64,000 nucleotides of DNA. It comes from Rhabditophanes sp. KR3021 (lineage: Eukaryota; Nematoda; Chromadorea; Rhabditida; Alloionematidae). The position numbers and the translations under genes are program-made. This document shows positions 31,691-43,554 of the stretch, piece by piece. Numbering within the stretch: the stretch's first letter is position 1; every line of letters begins with the position of its first letter. The stretch covers positions 2,418,001-2,482,000 of the forward strand of contig CAUJLY010000001.1 of the NCBI GenBank assembly GCA_963281155.1. The letters are read 5' to 3'. The notes under the pieces were generated by a model that did no database searches, had not been told where the DNA came from, and saw only the letters and a program-made list of their open reading frames with translations.

Positions 31691-32489
31691 ATAACAAACA
31701 TAAATTTTACATGCTCCAAATTAATAGTCTAAAGTTGTGATTATATAAACATAAAAACAAGCATATAAATTAGATTTATTAGATAAGTAGCTGTAAAGAA
31801 ATCAATTTTTAAGAGATTTTTACAATATTCCCCCTATATAATTCTTAAATTCCGCAAATCCGTCATGTAACCATTTTTTGTAAAGTTTTCAAATGCCTCC
31901 CTTGTCCAGCAGAAAAGAGATATTGAAAATTGTCTTAATGATTTAGGTATAAAAAACCGTGGCTTTGAAACTGCATTAACAGAATTTTTATAAAATATAT
32001 TTCTCCGGGGGCATAGAGATCAATGATCAAAAGCCTTCACTTTTTCCAGACTTGCTCCAGAAATGTGTCTTAAACTATATTTCTAAAAAACTGAGTTTAA
32101 TGGCATATTTATGAAATCAAGGGCTTAAGGAGTTCACTTGCTAGGACGACTAATAAGGTGGACCACAAGTGGTAAAAAAATATTTCTTTTGTAATATGTT
32201 TATAAGTGTCAAAATAGGTTTGGAGTAATCAACGCTCTCATGTAGAAAGCTAACATTTTATTTGGTTAGGAATAGGTCGCCTGCAAAGCAATGATAAAAA
32301 AAGAAGTCTTAGAAAGGTGTATTCCGAATCTGGTACTAATTAATCTATTTATTTCATTTGTGGACTTATATTGATGTCCCATCTATGGAGATCTTAGATT
32401 TAATTGAAATGACAGGTACTATTTTAAGCATCTAAAGTAAAAAGATAAGCATAATCATTGTTAGATCAAGATAACATTAGATTGAAAAG
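31691..32489. other. Intergenic with possible decayed coding text
   Basis: Plus strand 31870-32070 reads fragments such as KRDIENCLNDLGIKNRGFET and KAFTFSRLAPEM between stops, which looks like an old gene or element remnant; not identified. Confidence 0.35.
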
Positions 32490-32496
32490 TATAAAT
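32490..32496 (+). promoter_or_regulatory. TATA box of the F-box gene
   Basis: AGTATAAATAC about 40 bp upstream of ATG 32535. Confidence 0.45.
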
Positions 32497-32534
32497 ACAG
32501 TTGGGCATTGTAATTAATTTAGTCATATCCAAGG

Positions 32535-33529
32535 ATGAACAGCTTTAACACTCTTCCAACTGAAATGATTCAGCATGTTTTATCTTTCACAAGTCATCGA
32601 GATAGGATCAATGTGGATTTAACATGTAAACGGTTTCGAGACATCGCAAATAAATTTGAAGACAGAATGGAGCACAAGTATTTTTCATGCATGAAAGTTA
32701 ATATCAAATCATGCCGATCAGGTCTTGAAATATTCGTTGTTTTGCATGAGAAATATTTGCATGGTAATGCAACAACTGGAAAATACGCAATTGTAAGTTT
32801 AATGGGTTTTATTTTTGGATTATTATTTTTTAGTTTAAGACTGGAGAACAGTTTTTTGATTATTTCAGAAGGATAAAATTGGCAGAATGTGGAGCTCAAA
32901 TAATGATCGAATATTCGGAACCTTCTGAGTTTTTGTTAGATTTAAAAAGCGAATTGCAACAGTCATGCAAAGAAATTACACTTGCCATCAATTGCAAAAC
33001 GGATAACAATATCCAGCTGCTAACCAACAATTGGCTTCAAAATATAAATACTCTAAGCATATCAATGCCCACTTCATTCAGCAACTTTGCAATTGTTCAT
33101 GACCTGAAGTATTCTAAATTAAATAAGCCCATCAATTTAATTTTACACTCTACATCAAGCCATGGAAGTTTTGACGATTTTGTTTGGAGTAATTTTTTGC
33201 TAGTGAATAAATTTAACAGACTGGTCTTCAAATGCAGCGAGATAATAGATAAAGTTGATGTATTACGATTTGTGCTTATGATTCTCGAACATGTAGAAGC
33301 TAAGAATGTCCATGAATTCGTATTATATGTCGATGCTGAAAATTTCACGGGAACAGAAGTCAATTTTATAAACTCACACATGAATGCGCTAAATTATGTC
33401 GTCACAATGGTAAATTATGGCGATCCCCATCTTAAATCATTTGTATATACACCTTCTGATTGCATAAATGATGACGATATTTTGATCGGATCTTTTCAGC
33501 TAACTTTTAAAGGATCTTTCAAAAATTAA
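32535..33529 (+). CDS. F-box protein (nematode expansion type)
   Basis: Exons 32535-32792 and 32834-33529 with a 41-bp intron (GTAAGT...TTTTTTAG) encode 317 residues. The N-terminus is an F-box: FNTLPTEMIQHVLSFTSHRD..NVDLTCKRFRDIA. The rest (about 270 residues) resembles the variable substrate-recognition half of nematode F-box proteins, with a C-terminal QLTFKGSFKN. It would bridge a Skp1-related adaptor, such as the two encoded at 50 and 61 kb, to a substrate in an SCF ubiquitin ligase (family knowledge). The substrate is unknown. The frames starting at 32879 and within 33097-33381 are parts or shadows of this gene. Confidence 0.82.
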
Positions 33530-33903
33530 TTTTTTATTGTAAATAAATTAACTCAACTTTTATTTTTATAACCATCTCAGTTATTGATGCTAAACATGAG
33601 GACTAGATGACTTCCAACACGGCAATAATAATTATGGGAATATTTTTATCAAGACTAGTCACGGCTTCTTTGATCTTAACGAGAATGATGGTAATAGGCA
33701 ACAAGTTTTTCATGGTTTTATTAAATGAAACATTATTAAGCATGAAGAAATCCCATTTTTGTTTGAGTTAGTTTTGTTGTCGGTTATTCCCTGTTAAATA
33801 ATTTGCATTTTAATATGTAAAATTTTACTGCTTTAATTTGTTTAAAAGAGATGAGCAAGTCACTATTTACCTAATAATATTCGGACGTGTCTTCTCAACC
33901 ACA
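33530..33903. other. Intergenic between F-box gene and drp-1
   Basis: Short spacer containing the F-box 3' end and the drp-1 promoter. Confidence 0.6.
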
Positions 33904-36143
33904 ATGGATAATTTGATTCCAATTATTAACAAGTTACAGGAAGTATTTGCCTTTACTGGTAATTCCGGAGTTGTTGATTTGCCTCAAATCGTTGTTCTTG
34001 GAACCCAAGTAAGTTTATAAAACAATTTAGTCCTTTTATCATCTACTTTAGAGTTCTGGAAAAAGCTCTGTGTTGGAGAGTATCGTTGGCAGAGACTTTC
34101 TTCCACGCGGTGCTGGCATTGTTACTCGAAGACCTTTGATATTGCATTTGATTAATGTAAAGCAAGCTCAAAAAGAAACAACAGAATGGGCTGTATTCGA
34201 CCATGCTCCAAACACGGAATACAAGGATTTTGACTTGGTTAGAGAAGAGATTCAACGGGTTACTGACCAAGTAACTGGAAATAACAAGGTAATTCATTAT
34301 CATTCTAATATTTAACCATTCTTTTTAGAACGTATCTGACAAACCAATTGGCTTGAAAATCTACTCGACCAAAGTAGTCAACCTATCCCTAATAGATCTG
34401 CCGGGAATAACCAAGATCGCAGTCGGAGATCAGCCTGAGAATATCGAAGAGCAGATTACAAAGATGATAGTGAAGTATGTGGCTAACCCAAATGCCATCA
34501 TCTTAGCTGTGACTCCTGCGAACCAAGACTTTGCGACTTCGGAAGCCATAAAACTAGCTCGTTCTGTTGATAGAGAAGGAAACCGTACTATTGCCGTTTT
34601 GACCAAATTAGATCTGATGGATAGTGGAACCGATGCTGTTGCTGTGTTAACTGGGGAGGTTGTTCCTGTAAAATTAGGCATTGTTGGCGTTGTTAATAGA
34701 AGTCAGCAGCATATCAATCAAAATAAAACAATAGAAGATGCACTGAAGGATGAAGCTATCTTTATTCAGCAAAATTACCCAACTATCGTGTCAAGAAACG
34801 GCACTTTCTATTTGGCCAAATGTCTCAACAAAATTCTGCTTTCGCACATCAACAAGAGTCTCCCATCATTAAAAGAGAAGGTTGCCCGTTTCCAGGCTCA
34901 ATTAAAACGCGAGATTGGCATTATTGGGGAGCCATCGACAGACAAAGCGAAGACATTGTTAGCAGTTCTCTCCAAATTTACAACAAGTTACAATGCTGCT
35001 ATAGATGGAACGTTTGCTAATATAGAAACACAGCATTTGATTGGTGGGGCTAGAATAAGTTATATCTTCAACAATATTCTGCCCAAAGCTCTGAACGACA
35101 TCAACCCTGGTGTAAGTTACAGCCAACAGGATATCTCGAATGCAATTAGAAATGCTTCTGGGACAAAAACGTGTCTCTTTGTATCAACTGAATGTTTCGA
35201 ATTGCTAGTCAAAGAACAAGTCAGACGTCTTGAAGATCCTTGTCTCTACTGTGCTGATCTGGTTTATGAAGAAATGGTCAAGTTACTCCACAATTGTGGA
35301 GATGATTTTCAAAGGGAAGTGTATCGTTTCCCGAACCTAGCTGCTTCGATTCAAGATATATTGAAGCATTTATTGAAAAGTAAATTGGGTCCTGCAAAGG
35401 TCTACATTCAAAATTTGATTAACATTGAGGCATGCTATATCAATACAGCAAGTGTTGACTTTTCAAGATCCATCAAAACTTACCTTCAAAATACCGGCGT
35501 TATGCCTAAGGCAAAGAAAGTCAAGATTAAGTCGGATAATGTTATTGGCGAAAGTGATTGTTTTTCACCAAAAAGTTCAATGTCTTTGGATTATGTAGCG
35601 GTAAAAGATAATAAGGCTCTTCAGGATACTGTTGAGGGGCTTACTTCTTGGTTTTTTGGGAATCAAACTGCTGTTAAGCCCACTGTTACTACGAAGAAGT
35701 CTGCTGAAGCAAGTAAATTGCGATCAAAGATTTGCTCTCCAGCTATCTTGTCCCAAGATTCAGATATCTTCAGTGTTGTAACTGCCCCATGTCTCACACC
35801 TCCCAAACAAGCTTCTCTTCAGATGTCAAGCAGTCACAGCGATAGTCGCGACAAAAAAGATTGCCAGCTAATTATGAAATTGACTAAGCAATACTTTGAG
35901 GGCGTCCGCAAATCTATCCTTGACACAGTCCCAAAAGCAATCATGTTCTTCCTGGTCGATGAAATCCGTTCTAATCTGCACAATGAGTTAGTTCGCAATC
36001 TCTATGATGAATCTAAGTTTGACGATCTTCTAACTGAAAATGAAAGTGTCGAGCAAAGAAGAAGACATTGCTTTGCTACTTTAACTTCATTGGATAAAGC
36101 TGTCGAAATATTAAGTGAAGTTAACGAGGCAGTTTTATTTTGA
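33904..36143 (+). CDS. drp-1: Dynamin-related fission GTPase DRP-1
   Basis: Exons 33904-34008, 34052-34288 and 34329-36143 encode 718 residues. GTPase motifs: G1 GTQSSGKSS (split by intron 1), the switch threonine within GIVTRRP, G3 DLPG, G4 TKLD. A middle/stalk region follows, then a B-insert-like variable region (about residues 510-600, Ser/Thr/Lys-rich) and a C-terminal GTPase effector domain ([20 protein letters not shown] ... [10 protein letters not shown]). There is no PH or proline-rich domain, so this is the Drp1/Dnm1 type that assembles on mitochondria and peroxisomes to sever them, not endocytic dynamin. Both introns are under 45 bp. It is more divergent in the stalk than typical Drp1, but complete. 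Confidence 0.93.
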
Positions 36144-36302
36144 CTGATTAAGAGACAACATATTAACATTTTTACTTTCATTAACCAACCGTAAATAAAT
36201 TATTGGAAACATAAAATCATCTGTCTTTTTGTTGTTTAAAACATTATATTTATTCTTTTCAATTGATAATCTGTTTGAGTTGAAACGCATAACAATAACA
36301 TT

Positions 36303-36575
36303 TTAATTCAACCAGTAAGCTTCTTCCAGGTATCTTATAATTCGTATACGATGATCTTGAAGCAATACGGAGCTCTAGAATTAAAATAAAATCATTAAAC
36401 TGGTATATTTTTGAAAGCTTCCATTGGCCATATTTAATAATGATGATTGTATTAATAAAATCTAACTTACCCCAAATAATAACCAAAAATAAAAAGCTTT
36501 TGCATTATTAAACCAATGAACATGCAACTTTTCTATTAGTTCCTTCAATTTTTTTTCAAACAAAAATGGTGTCAT
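36303..36575 (-). CDS. Tiny single-TM protein, spliced
   Basis: Exons 36471-36575 and 36303-36374 with a 96-bp intron (GTAAGT...TTCTAG) give 58 residues: a charged N-terminus (EKKLKELIEKLHVHW), a hydrophobic segment (AKAFYFWLLFGSSVLL) and the tail DHRIRIIRYLEEAYWLN. Frame, splice sites and stop agree, and the size and shape are like small accessory subunits of mitochondrial respiratory complexes (inference, no orthologue recognised). It converges on drp-1, with the stops about 160 bp apart. Confidence 0.5.
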
Positions 36576-37575
36576 TGTCCTCGTATTTTATTCTCTCCAA
36601 CAATAAAATCACACAAACTCATATTAATTCTCCCAATGGCATTTTTAATACTGCTAATTATGATTGTCAACTGTACATTACCAATTAAGGTGTTTTCAAT
36701 ACGGAAAAGCAATTATCATGGCAAGCAAATATTTGGCACATTAGCAAAGTAAATCAATTTTACTCATTAGAGTTAAATCATAATTCAAGAAACAGGATAA
36801 AATTATGTTGATTTCTCTATTCAGTTTAAGATTATATATTGCAAATATATGTTATCAGATTTGGTTACTGGAAATTGTATAAAGATTCACTAAAGTTTTC
36901 GAATATGATTATAAAGAAGTAGAATGTACTTCATTCACAATATCTTAAAAGATAGTAAATCGGTGAAGACAACTACGTTATTTTTCGAATAAACAAAGTG
37001 GGAATTTTTTGAATTGCCAGTACTTTTCCGTCGGATACATTTTCTTAAATAATTATGTTTTTGGCAAATCCTTTATTGCATTTAAAAATAGATCTAACTC
37101 TAAATGAACATTGAAATACTAATTAAAAGATCGCCAACAAAACCGTCTCATAATGCTATGGCAGTGATGACTCATTTACAATTATGTGCGAACAATCTCT
37201 ATACATCTTTTTTATTCATCGCTTAAAGAGTATTATGTTACCCTTAATATCATTTTAGTGTTTATTTTCGAATGCCATAATTAGAAGATAAGGCTATTTT
37301 TTAAATAAAGCACACAAAATATTATCTAATAAACTAGATTATCTATTCAACAGATAAAACTTTAGTTTACAAATTTATTGGCATCTTCATTTATATGGCA
37401 TACGCGTATTACTCATACGATTCTTATTGATACACTGATAATATTTATCAATATTTTACTATTTATGGACTAACACTGTACTAGAGGTTTTATATTGAAT
37501 CATTACTTTACACAAAATGTATTTCTATTTCCCGATTTTTTACTGCTGAATTACATTTATTATTTTAGATTCACG
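36576..37575. other. Intergenic
   Basis: AT-rich. A TTTATTATTTTAG acceptor-like site at 37556-37568, just before the ATG of the next gene, could serve trans-splicing. Confidence 0.55.
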
Positions 37576-38867
37576 ATGAGTGAAGAGTATTTAAATAAAA
37601 TTTTGAATCAGCCACACTTGTACGAGAGCTGTATATCTGATTGTGAAACTGCCAATGCGTTATCTATGACTTGCAAAAGATTCTATAATCTTGTGTCTAA
37701 TAAGTCTATTAATATTGAAGCAAAGAAAATAAAAAAACGTGTGTTGTCTATCACAAATGATGATTATGAAAAAAGAGGACATTTTCGTGCAATTATGGGA
37801 ACGAATAAATTCTATTTTAATTGTAACATAACTTTGGGTGAATGTAGTAAAAAATTATGGATTAAAAATAAAGATTTGTGTTTTAATTGGGAATGTTTCG
37901 ACAACACAGTTATTTATTCAAGAATGGAAAATAGAGAGCAGACAAAATCAATTCTAATTGAAAAATATTTAGAACTTTCCGCAATGTTAATTAACAGTAC
38001 AATTGAATTATCACCGAATCTTCAAACTCTTACTTTTGGAAAAATAAGCATTTGTGGGTTTACTAAGTACAATCATCTTTTTGCTAACTTTATGGATAAT
38101 TTAAAGTCTACTAAACTTACTGAGCTGATTGGAATTAATTATAAGTTATTCATGACTTATATTCAAAATCCAAATTGTTTACTCACAAACTTGCCAAATA
38201 TTCAATTAATTTGTCTAACCTGTAATGATAAAGCAGATTTATTAACATCTCATGTGCATCATTTGGCAAAACTTTCAAATGATTTAGGGAAATGCAAGTT
38301 TATGTTTGAGACCAATGATGTTTTCAATGGAAGTAAATTTGAAACAGATATTTCCGAACAAGTGGAAAGTATTGCTAAAAATGGATACTCTGTAGTCAGT
38401 TCGAAAATAGTTAAAAATCAAGTTAAACCAAACACTTTACTTTGCGAGAAAATTTTAAATTTGGTTGAACAATTGAAGCGAAGAAATATCTACTCGAAAA
38501 TAACAACTTACCCTCTATTGAAAGTTATTTTGCTTTAAAGTATGATCATTCGAAAATACAAAAATTGACTTTTTTGAAGAGCTATTCTTTAATCATAAGA
38601 AATACACATACCTATGGAGATTTTTGTAAATTAGAAAGAAATATTTCTTTGTTCAATGGTTTAAAAAAACTTGAAATCAAATTCATCGAAAATGTCAGTA
38701 CCGATTCCAAAATTTTAGAAGCTTGCAAAATACTATTGCTTCCCGCAGATGCAAAATTAGAAGCATTAAAAATTCGTCACTGTCCTCTGTATTGTAAAGA
38801 GTTTGCTAAAGAACTTTCAGTAAGATTTTTGTTTAAAAGAAAACAGATAATATCAACTAAACTATGA
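37576..38867 (+). pseudogene. F-box-like protein gene with one-base frame break
   Basis: From ATG 37576, NKILNQPHLYESCISDCETA followed by LSMTCKRFYNLV is F-box-like but diverged. The frame runs to 38538; in the next frame coding continues seamlessly (YLLENNNLPSIESYFALKYD..., LEIKFIENVSTDSKILEACK) to a stop at 38867. The switch falls between about 38455 and 38485 with no GT-AG intron there. Adding one base gives 430 residues. The second half, after the break, keeps normal codon-like composition and leucine-rich C-terminal text, so the break is either very recent or an assembly indel. Confidence 0.65.
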
Positions 38868-39086
38868 TCGTGATTACTTAAATGGGCATTAATCAACTAA
38901 TTGACTGATTTTGGCATATGGATTGAAAGTGGCATAATAATATTCTACGTTGATATGGTGCTAGAAATTTAAACCTGCAAACATTCTTGTTGCATTTTTT
39001 CATGTAGTCAGAATCAAATTACTTGGATTTTGCAAGGAGTTATCAAGCTGTATGATGTAATTATGTACTATGATTGCAAAAAGATT

Positions 39087-39159
39087 TGCCTTATGCTGGA
39101 ATCGAACCAGCGACCTTCTGTTTACTAGACAGACGCTCTACCCCTGAGCCAATAAGGCA
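39087..39159 (-). tRNA. tRNA-Thr (anticodon AGT)
   Basis: 73 nt. Acceptor TGCCTTA pairs with TAAGGCA; D stem GCTC/GAGC; anticodon loop CTAGTAA with stem TCTGT/ACAGA; T loop TTCGATT. Complete cloverleaf, no intron. Confidence 0.93.
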
Positions 39160-39331
39160 TATCATTTATTTGTGATTATTCTTCAATTTTCTAAATAAGC
39201 TGAAATCGTCTTTGAATATACTTATTACATTCTACCGAATAGGATATCTGGAGACAAGTTATGTAAATGTTTTTAAAAAGTCGTTTATTGGGATCGCAAA
39301 ATTTAAATGAACAAAACAATACATCGAAAAG

Positions 39332-39616
39332 TTAGTTTGAATTAGTTGGGCTTATCACTTGATTTCTTTGACTCTCTTGTTTTTGTTGGTTTCTTGGAGA
39401 AATAAAATGAAGGTCTTTCGCAACCATCGTTACTGTCATAATATTGTTACACGCATTACAAACTTAAAAGAGATGTTATGTACAATAGTACAACAAATAG
39501 AAGTAAGTAAATGTGCTAGCAATTAAAACGGAATACAAAGTTCCATTGAGCACGTATAACAATGGCGATGTGTTTAAGCCACTTATTTCTGGAGTTGTAA
39601 TTGACGTGTATGCCAT
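39332..39616 (-). CDS. Small single-TM protein, spliced (candidate)
   Basis: Exons 39484-39616 and 39332-39432 with a 50-bp intron (GTACAT...ATGACAG) give 77 residues. The N-terminus MAYTSITTPEISGLNTSPLL leads into a hydrophobic helix (YSVLIASTFTYFYLLYY), followed by a basic polar tail (SPRNQQKQESQRNQ). Splicing keeps the frame to TAA. The donor is weak and another acceptor frame is possible, so the exact C-terminus is uncertain. It lies between two tRNA genes; no family recognised. Confidence 0.35.
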
Positions 39617-39746
39617 ACTTACTAGTATATTGTGCTTACGTTTTCCCAGCAAATTTGATTAATTCTTGTTATTTAGTACAATTAATTGTTGTCCAAAGAA
39701 GCTAATTAAAGGAAGTCATTATTAAGTTAAAACAACAAAAATATAT

Positions 39747-39817
39747 GCGTCCGAGGGGAATCGAACCCCTATCGCGTGCTTGGAAGGCGCGCATGCTGAC
39801 CATTACACCACGGACGC
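39747..39817 (-). tRNA. tRNA-Gly (anticodon TCC)
   Basis: 71 nt. Acceptor GCGTCCG/CGGACGC, D arm GTGTAATGGTCAGC, anticodon loop CTTCCAA, T arm AGGGGTTCGATTCCCCT. The anticodon stem CGCGC/GCACG has one C-A mismatch at its centre. Confidence 0.9.
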
Positions 39818-39893
39818 CGTTGATAACAATATCGAGGATTTATCCTTGTTTTGAATTAAACTTTGTAGATTTTAAATAATTTGCAAAAAGTAT

Positions 39894-39964
39894 TCCCATG
39901 CCGGGAATCGGACCCGGGCCGCGTGGGTGAAAGCCACGAATCCTAACCACTAGACCACATGGGA
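39894..39964 (-). tRNA. tRNA-Glu (anticodon TTC)
   Basis: 71 nt. Acceptor TCCCATG/CATGGGA, D arm GTCTAGTGGTTAGGA, anticodon loop CTTTCAC, T arm CGGGTCCGATTCCCG. Complete cloverleaf. Confidence 0.93.
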
Positions 39965-40141
39965 GGTGCATTCTATTTTTTAATTTTCCCAAACAACAAT
40001 CCAATAACCAAATTTGCATAGTATCACAAAATTTGAATATACTGGAGATTAATATTTCGATGCTGTACAATTACAACAAGATGAAAGTCCACCGAAAATA
40101 GAAATGATTACTTTATTCTGTCTTTTTACTTTTCTCCAGCC

Positions 40142-40985
40142 ATGTCCACGGCACCCAAGAAGACACCTACTGTTAGGAAAAAGGCAAAAACAACGACGAA
40201 GTCTTTCAAACAACCATGAAAGCACCTTCTATGGCCTTTAACAGCACGAAGGATAACTCAATGAAGGAACTTAAAAACTTAGTGTGATGCAGGTTGTTGG
40301 AGATCAAAATGGAGATGTCTTAGATGGGAACAAAAATGTAAGATTTGTTATGTCTCCTGACAAATGGATCGGAACTCTAGAATGCCTCAACAAGCAAGTC
40401 TTCTATTTTGGTCTCTTGCCGAGGGATGATATCAAAGAGATTCTGACTAAGGGGGTGAATTGATCATTTGCAAATCTGATGTCAAGGATTGTGCTCAAAT
40501 TGTTATATTTGTTCTGGACTCTGACAAATTAGTTTGTCACATTGTTGTCAATTTTGGTACATGTTTGATCAGCTGTCTTTAAACCTGTCTTGGGACAACT
40601 GTTAGAAGACCAGCACAAAACAGCCTGTCCATAATGCCGGCTCACTATTTTGACCATGAAGATATCCAAATTACTAAGGTTTTGGAATCAGGAGCTTATG
40701 GAATGGCAAGTTTCTATTTTTAATCTTCTAGTTCTAGTAATCTTTTATTTAGGTAAACTTGCGAACTTTTACGGACAAAGCAACAAAGGTTGTCACGGAA
40801 TGTGCCATCAAAAGCATGAAAGTGGGCATTCAAGTGGCAAAGACTAAGAAGGTTGAATTTTCAAGGTGGCCCGACTTATGAGTGCTTGAAAACATCGTGA
40901 AACTTCACGGAAAAGAACCTTTGATGATTTAATCGACCCATTAGTCTTTATTATGAACGCAGTTGCCATGATTAATGATGGTGAA
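40142..40985 (+). pseudogene. SH2-tyrosine kinase (Fer/Fes-like) pseudogene, truncated
   Basis: It starts MSTAPKKTPTVRKKAKTTTK and then breaks repeatedly. Recognisable pieces: an SH2 domain (CLNKQVFYFGLLPRDDIKEI, then after a shift IICKSDVKDCAQIVIFVLDS and LVCHIVVNF) and the kinase N-lobe (HYFDHEDIQITKVLESGAYG, then CAIKSMKVG after an intron relic using a GC donor, GGCAAGTTT, and a TTTAG acceptor). These match the SH2-kinase layout of nematode Fer-like non-receptor tyrosine kinases. The catalytic loop and C-lobe are absent. Stops and shifts are numerous, and the kept intron shows it arose by DNA duplication, not retroposition. Confidence 0.75.
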
Positions 40986-41687
40986 TAATGGAATAGAAAA
41001 TAAATCTAATTTATTTATTAAATACTATAAATTGAATACTAAAAGAGGGATATGTATTTTCATGCATAGTAAATAAAAATACACACAATTATTTGCACTT
41101 TTAGTAATCACAATTACTTAAACTATCTAGAAGAAACGTTAAATTCGAGTTATTTGTTTCTTAAATGATAAAGTACATTTTAAAGATTCCTTCCGTGATA
41201 TCATATTGGATGAGAATTTGTAAGGGTATCACTACAGGCCAAACAACCACTTTATTTTGCTGAATACAATGTTAGCATTTAAATTGGAAGCCGTTTCCAG
41301 CTTCATTCCTAAATTTAAACTAACAACCCTATGCAATCATATATTTACTTGCAAGTAGTGCCTTCAATATGTGCTAAATAATAGATTTGTTTTTATAAAT
41401 ATAATTGCTTTCTGAAATTTAAATACCTTATTCTTGCGAATGAAAGGATAGATTATCAGTAACAGTTGCAAAACAGCTTTTTCTCAGATAGATTAAGTTA
41501 ATCTTACTTGACATAAGATTACACATTCTATGTACATCCGTTTAATGATTTCAAAAAGATAATGGGACATAGCATTTCACGCATTTTCAGTATTTCACGC
41601 ATTGTCAGCATTTCATTTGCTTATATACAAACAATTTATTTTTATAAAATCACTCATTTAATTAACAGTCAACTCCCTTTCAAAAAC
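40986..41687. other. Intergenic
   Basis: AT-rich; a TATTTCACGCATT motif recurs at about 41571-41605 (three short near-copies of CATTTCACGCATT). No gene. Confidence 0.45.
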
Positions 41688-43040
41688 TATGTCCGTTTCT
41701 GCTAACCGATTTGCAAATGGCGAAATCACCATTAACAGTTATCTAATTGATAATAATACTGCTGATGCCATATATCAAACAATTCGCAATTTCATTGTGG
41801 AGGATTCTGCTAGTGGTGATTCATTTGTTATCCAAATAGTAACATATAAAAAATGGCATTTGACTTGACAGTTGGTTAAAATAATGTTCGTTTGAATTTC
41901 AACGACAATACTAAATATGGAATCCGTTACTACACTTTGAAAGCAGCAAAGATATTTTACAGTCAAGAAAACATCAGATTAGCATATGAAATAAATATTT
42001 GAAGAGACACATTTTTGACTTGAAAAATGGAGTACCAACGCAGGTCGTAAAGCCTGTAGGAAATGAAGAATCCTCACATTCCAATGATTCAAAAATAAAC
42101 GAAATTCAAACTGAAAATGAGCTAGAAATTACACAAGAAAATATGATACGGATGGTAGTTACATGGAAACCACCATTAATGGATATGTTTCTGAATATTC
42201 TCGCAAACCTCCCATACTTAGCAAATCACCAATGCCCTCTTGGAGAAAATTGCTAAGTAGAGATAACCGAAATCGTATTTTCAAAATACCAACTCCATTG
42301 GTTGTTGTAAAAGAAATGGCTCAAAATTATAAAGAATTTTCAACAAAATTGGTTGGCATTAGGAAAACGAAACCTGCTCCATTATTTTCTACTCCAAAAA
42401 AATAGCGTCTTACAAAAATATGATCAAATGAAAACAGACATGGAAGTTCAACAACTCCTTCGGGAAAGTTCTCATAAACGATATTGCTCTGATTCGTCTA
42501 ATCATGTTTGATGTTCATTGTTTATTTGTAGTCTTCATCCCATGCTTTGCCGATGCAACTACCTACACGCAACTTAAGTTTTGCAATCACTTGCACCATC
42601 AATCATATTTATATTCCATCCTCTATGACGACGCATCAAACCATAACTGGAGATACTTCTGGCATTGAACAACAAATTTTAGAAGTTTCTTTTATGGTTG
42701 CGCAAATTATTGGAGATTGTCTTGGTCCAAATTTGGATGCTAATTCTTATTAGGCTCACTGCTAACTTGTGTCACTCCATTTGCAGCCAATATCCACTAT
42801 AGGATATTAGTACCTCTTTTGATGAGTTCACTAAGTCAAAATAGTGCAAGGAACGAATGGAGAAATTTCTTTTGGTATGTCTTTGATTCTAGCTGCAGGA
42901 AATTTAATTTATTGTATTTTCGAGAATAGTGAAGTTCAAGTTGGACCAAGGTGGATACAGATGATGGAACCAAAACAAAAGGTGAATATAAAAAGAATCT
43001 TGATTAATTTTTACTTTAAATACATTGTTTATATTTTACA
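41688..43040 (+). pseudogene. Decayed coding fragments, including an MFS (SLC17-like) tail
   Basis: From 41688 the text MSVSANRFANGEITINSYLI continues to about 41860 and then breaks into other frames (NVRLNFNDNTKYGIRYYTLK, RHIFDLKNGVPTQVVKPVG, SEYSRKPPILSKSPMPSWRK). At 42847-42990 the plus strand reads GTNGEISFGMSLILAAGNLI followed by YCIFENSEVQ, which resembles the last membrane helix of SLC17-type anion transporters (...YGIFGSGEVQPW). Several frames and stops are involved, so at least one dead gene is present, possibly two joined. I cannot assign the N-terminal part. Confidence 0.45.
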
Positions 43041-43554
43041 GATATAATAAAAACTTGAGACCTTCCTATAACATACAGCTTTCTAAGGAACATTTTCATA
43101 TGTCATGCATTGTGTAAACAACTGTTTCCTTTAATGCACCAAATTTTGTCGATTGATAAGACATATAGATGTGAGTAGAATTATCATTGCATTTTCGTTC
43201 CATTTCGATATATAAAACACAAAAATGTTTTCATACGTGATATTATATAACAAAACACAAAATAATACCTTATAATTGGTTGATTAACACAAACTGCAAA
43301 TTAAATTCTACTTAATCACAAGTAAATATCAACGTCTTAGTTGAACAGATAACGGAATATCTGTTCTAAATAATTCTAGTGTTCATCCAAATCACAAAAA
43401 TCAAATTAGCTTCAAAAAGAATCAAAAAGGACACATTTTATCATGAAAGTTTTAATTTTATAAATAGAGTTTGATATTATCAAGCATTTATATTTCCTAT
43501 TTAAACGAAGAAAAATGAATAGCAAATTGCCATTTAATTATATTCCAAATTAAA
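43041..43554. other. Intergenic upstream of P450
   Basis: Promoter region. TTGATAAGAC (GATA-type) at about 43153 and CAGATAACGG near 43345. No TATA box obvious. Confidence 0.5.

Noticed and set aside
34430..34681. 83-codon minus-strand frame
   Set aside because: Antisense to the GTPase domain of drp-1.
39840..40070. 76-codon minus-strand frame
   Set aside because: It runs through the intact tRNA-Glu; the middle of the peptide is just translated tRNA.
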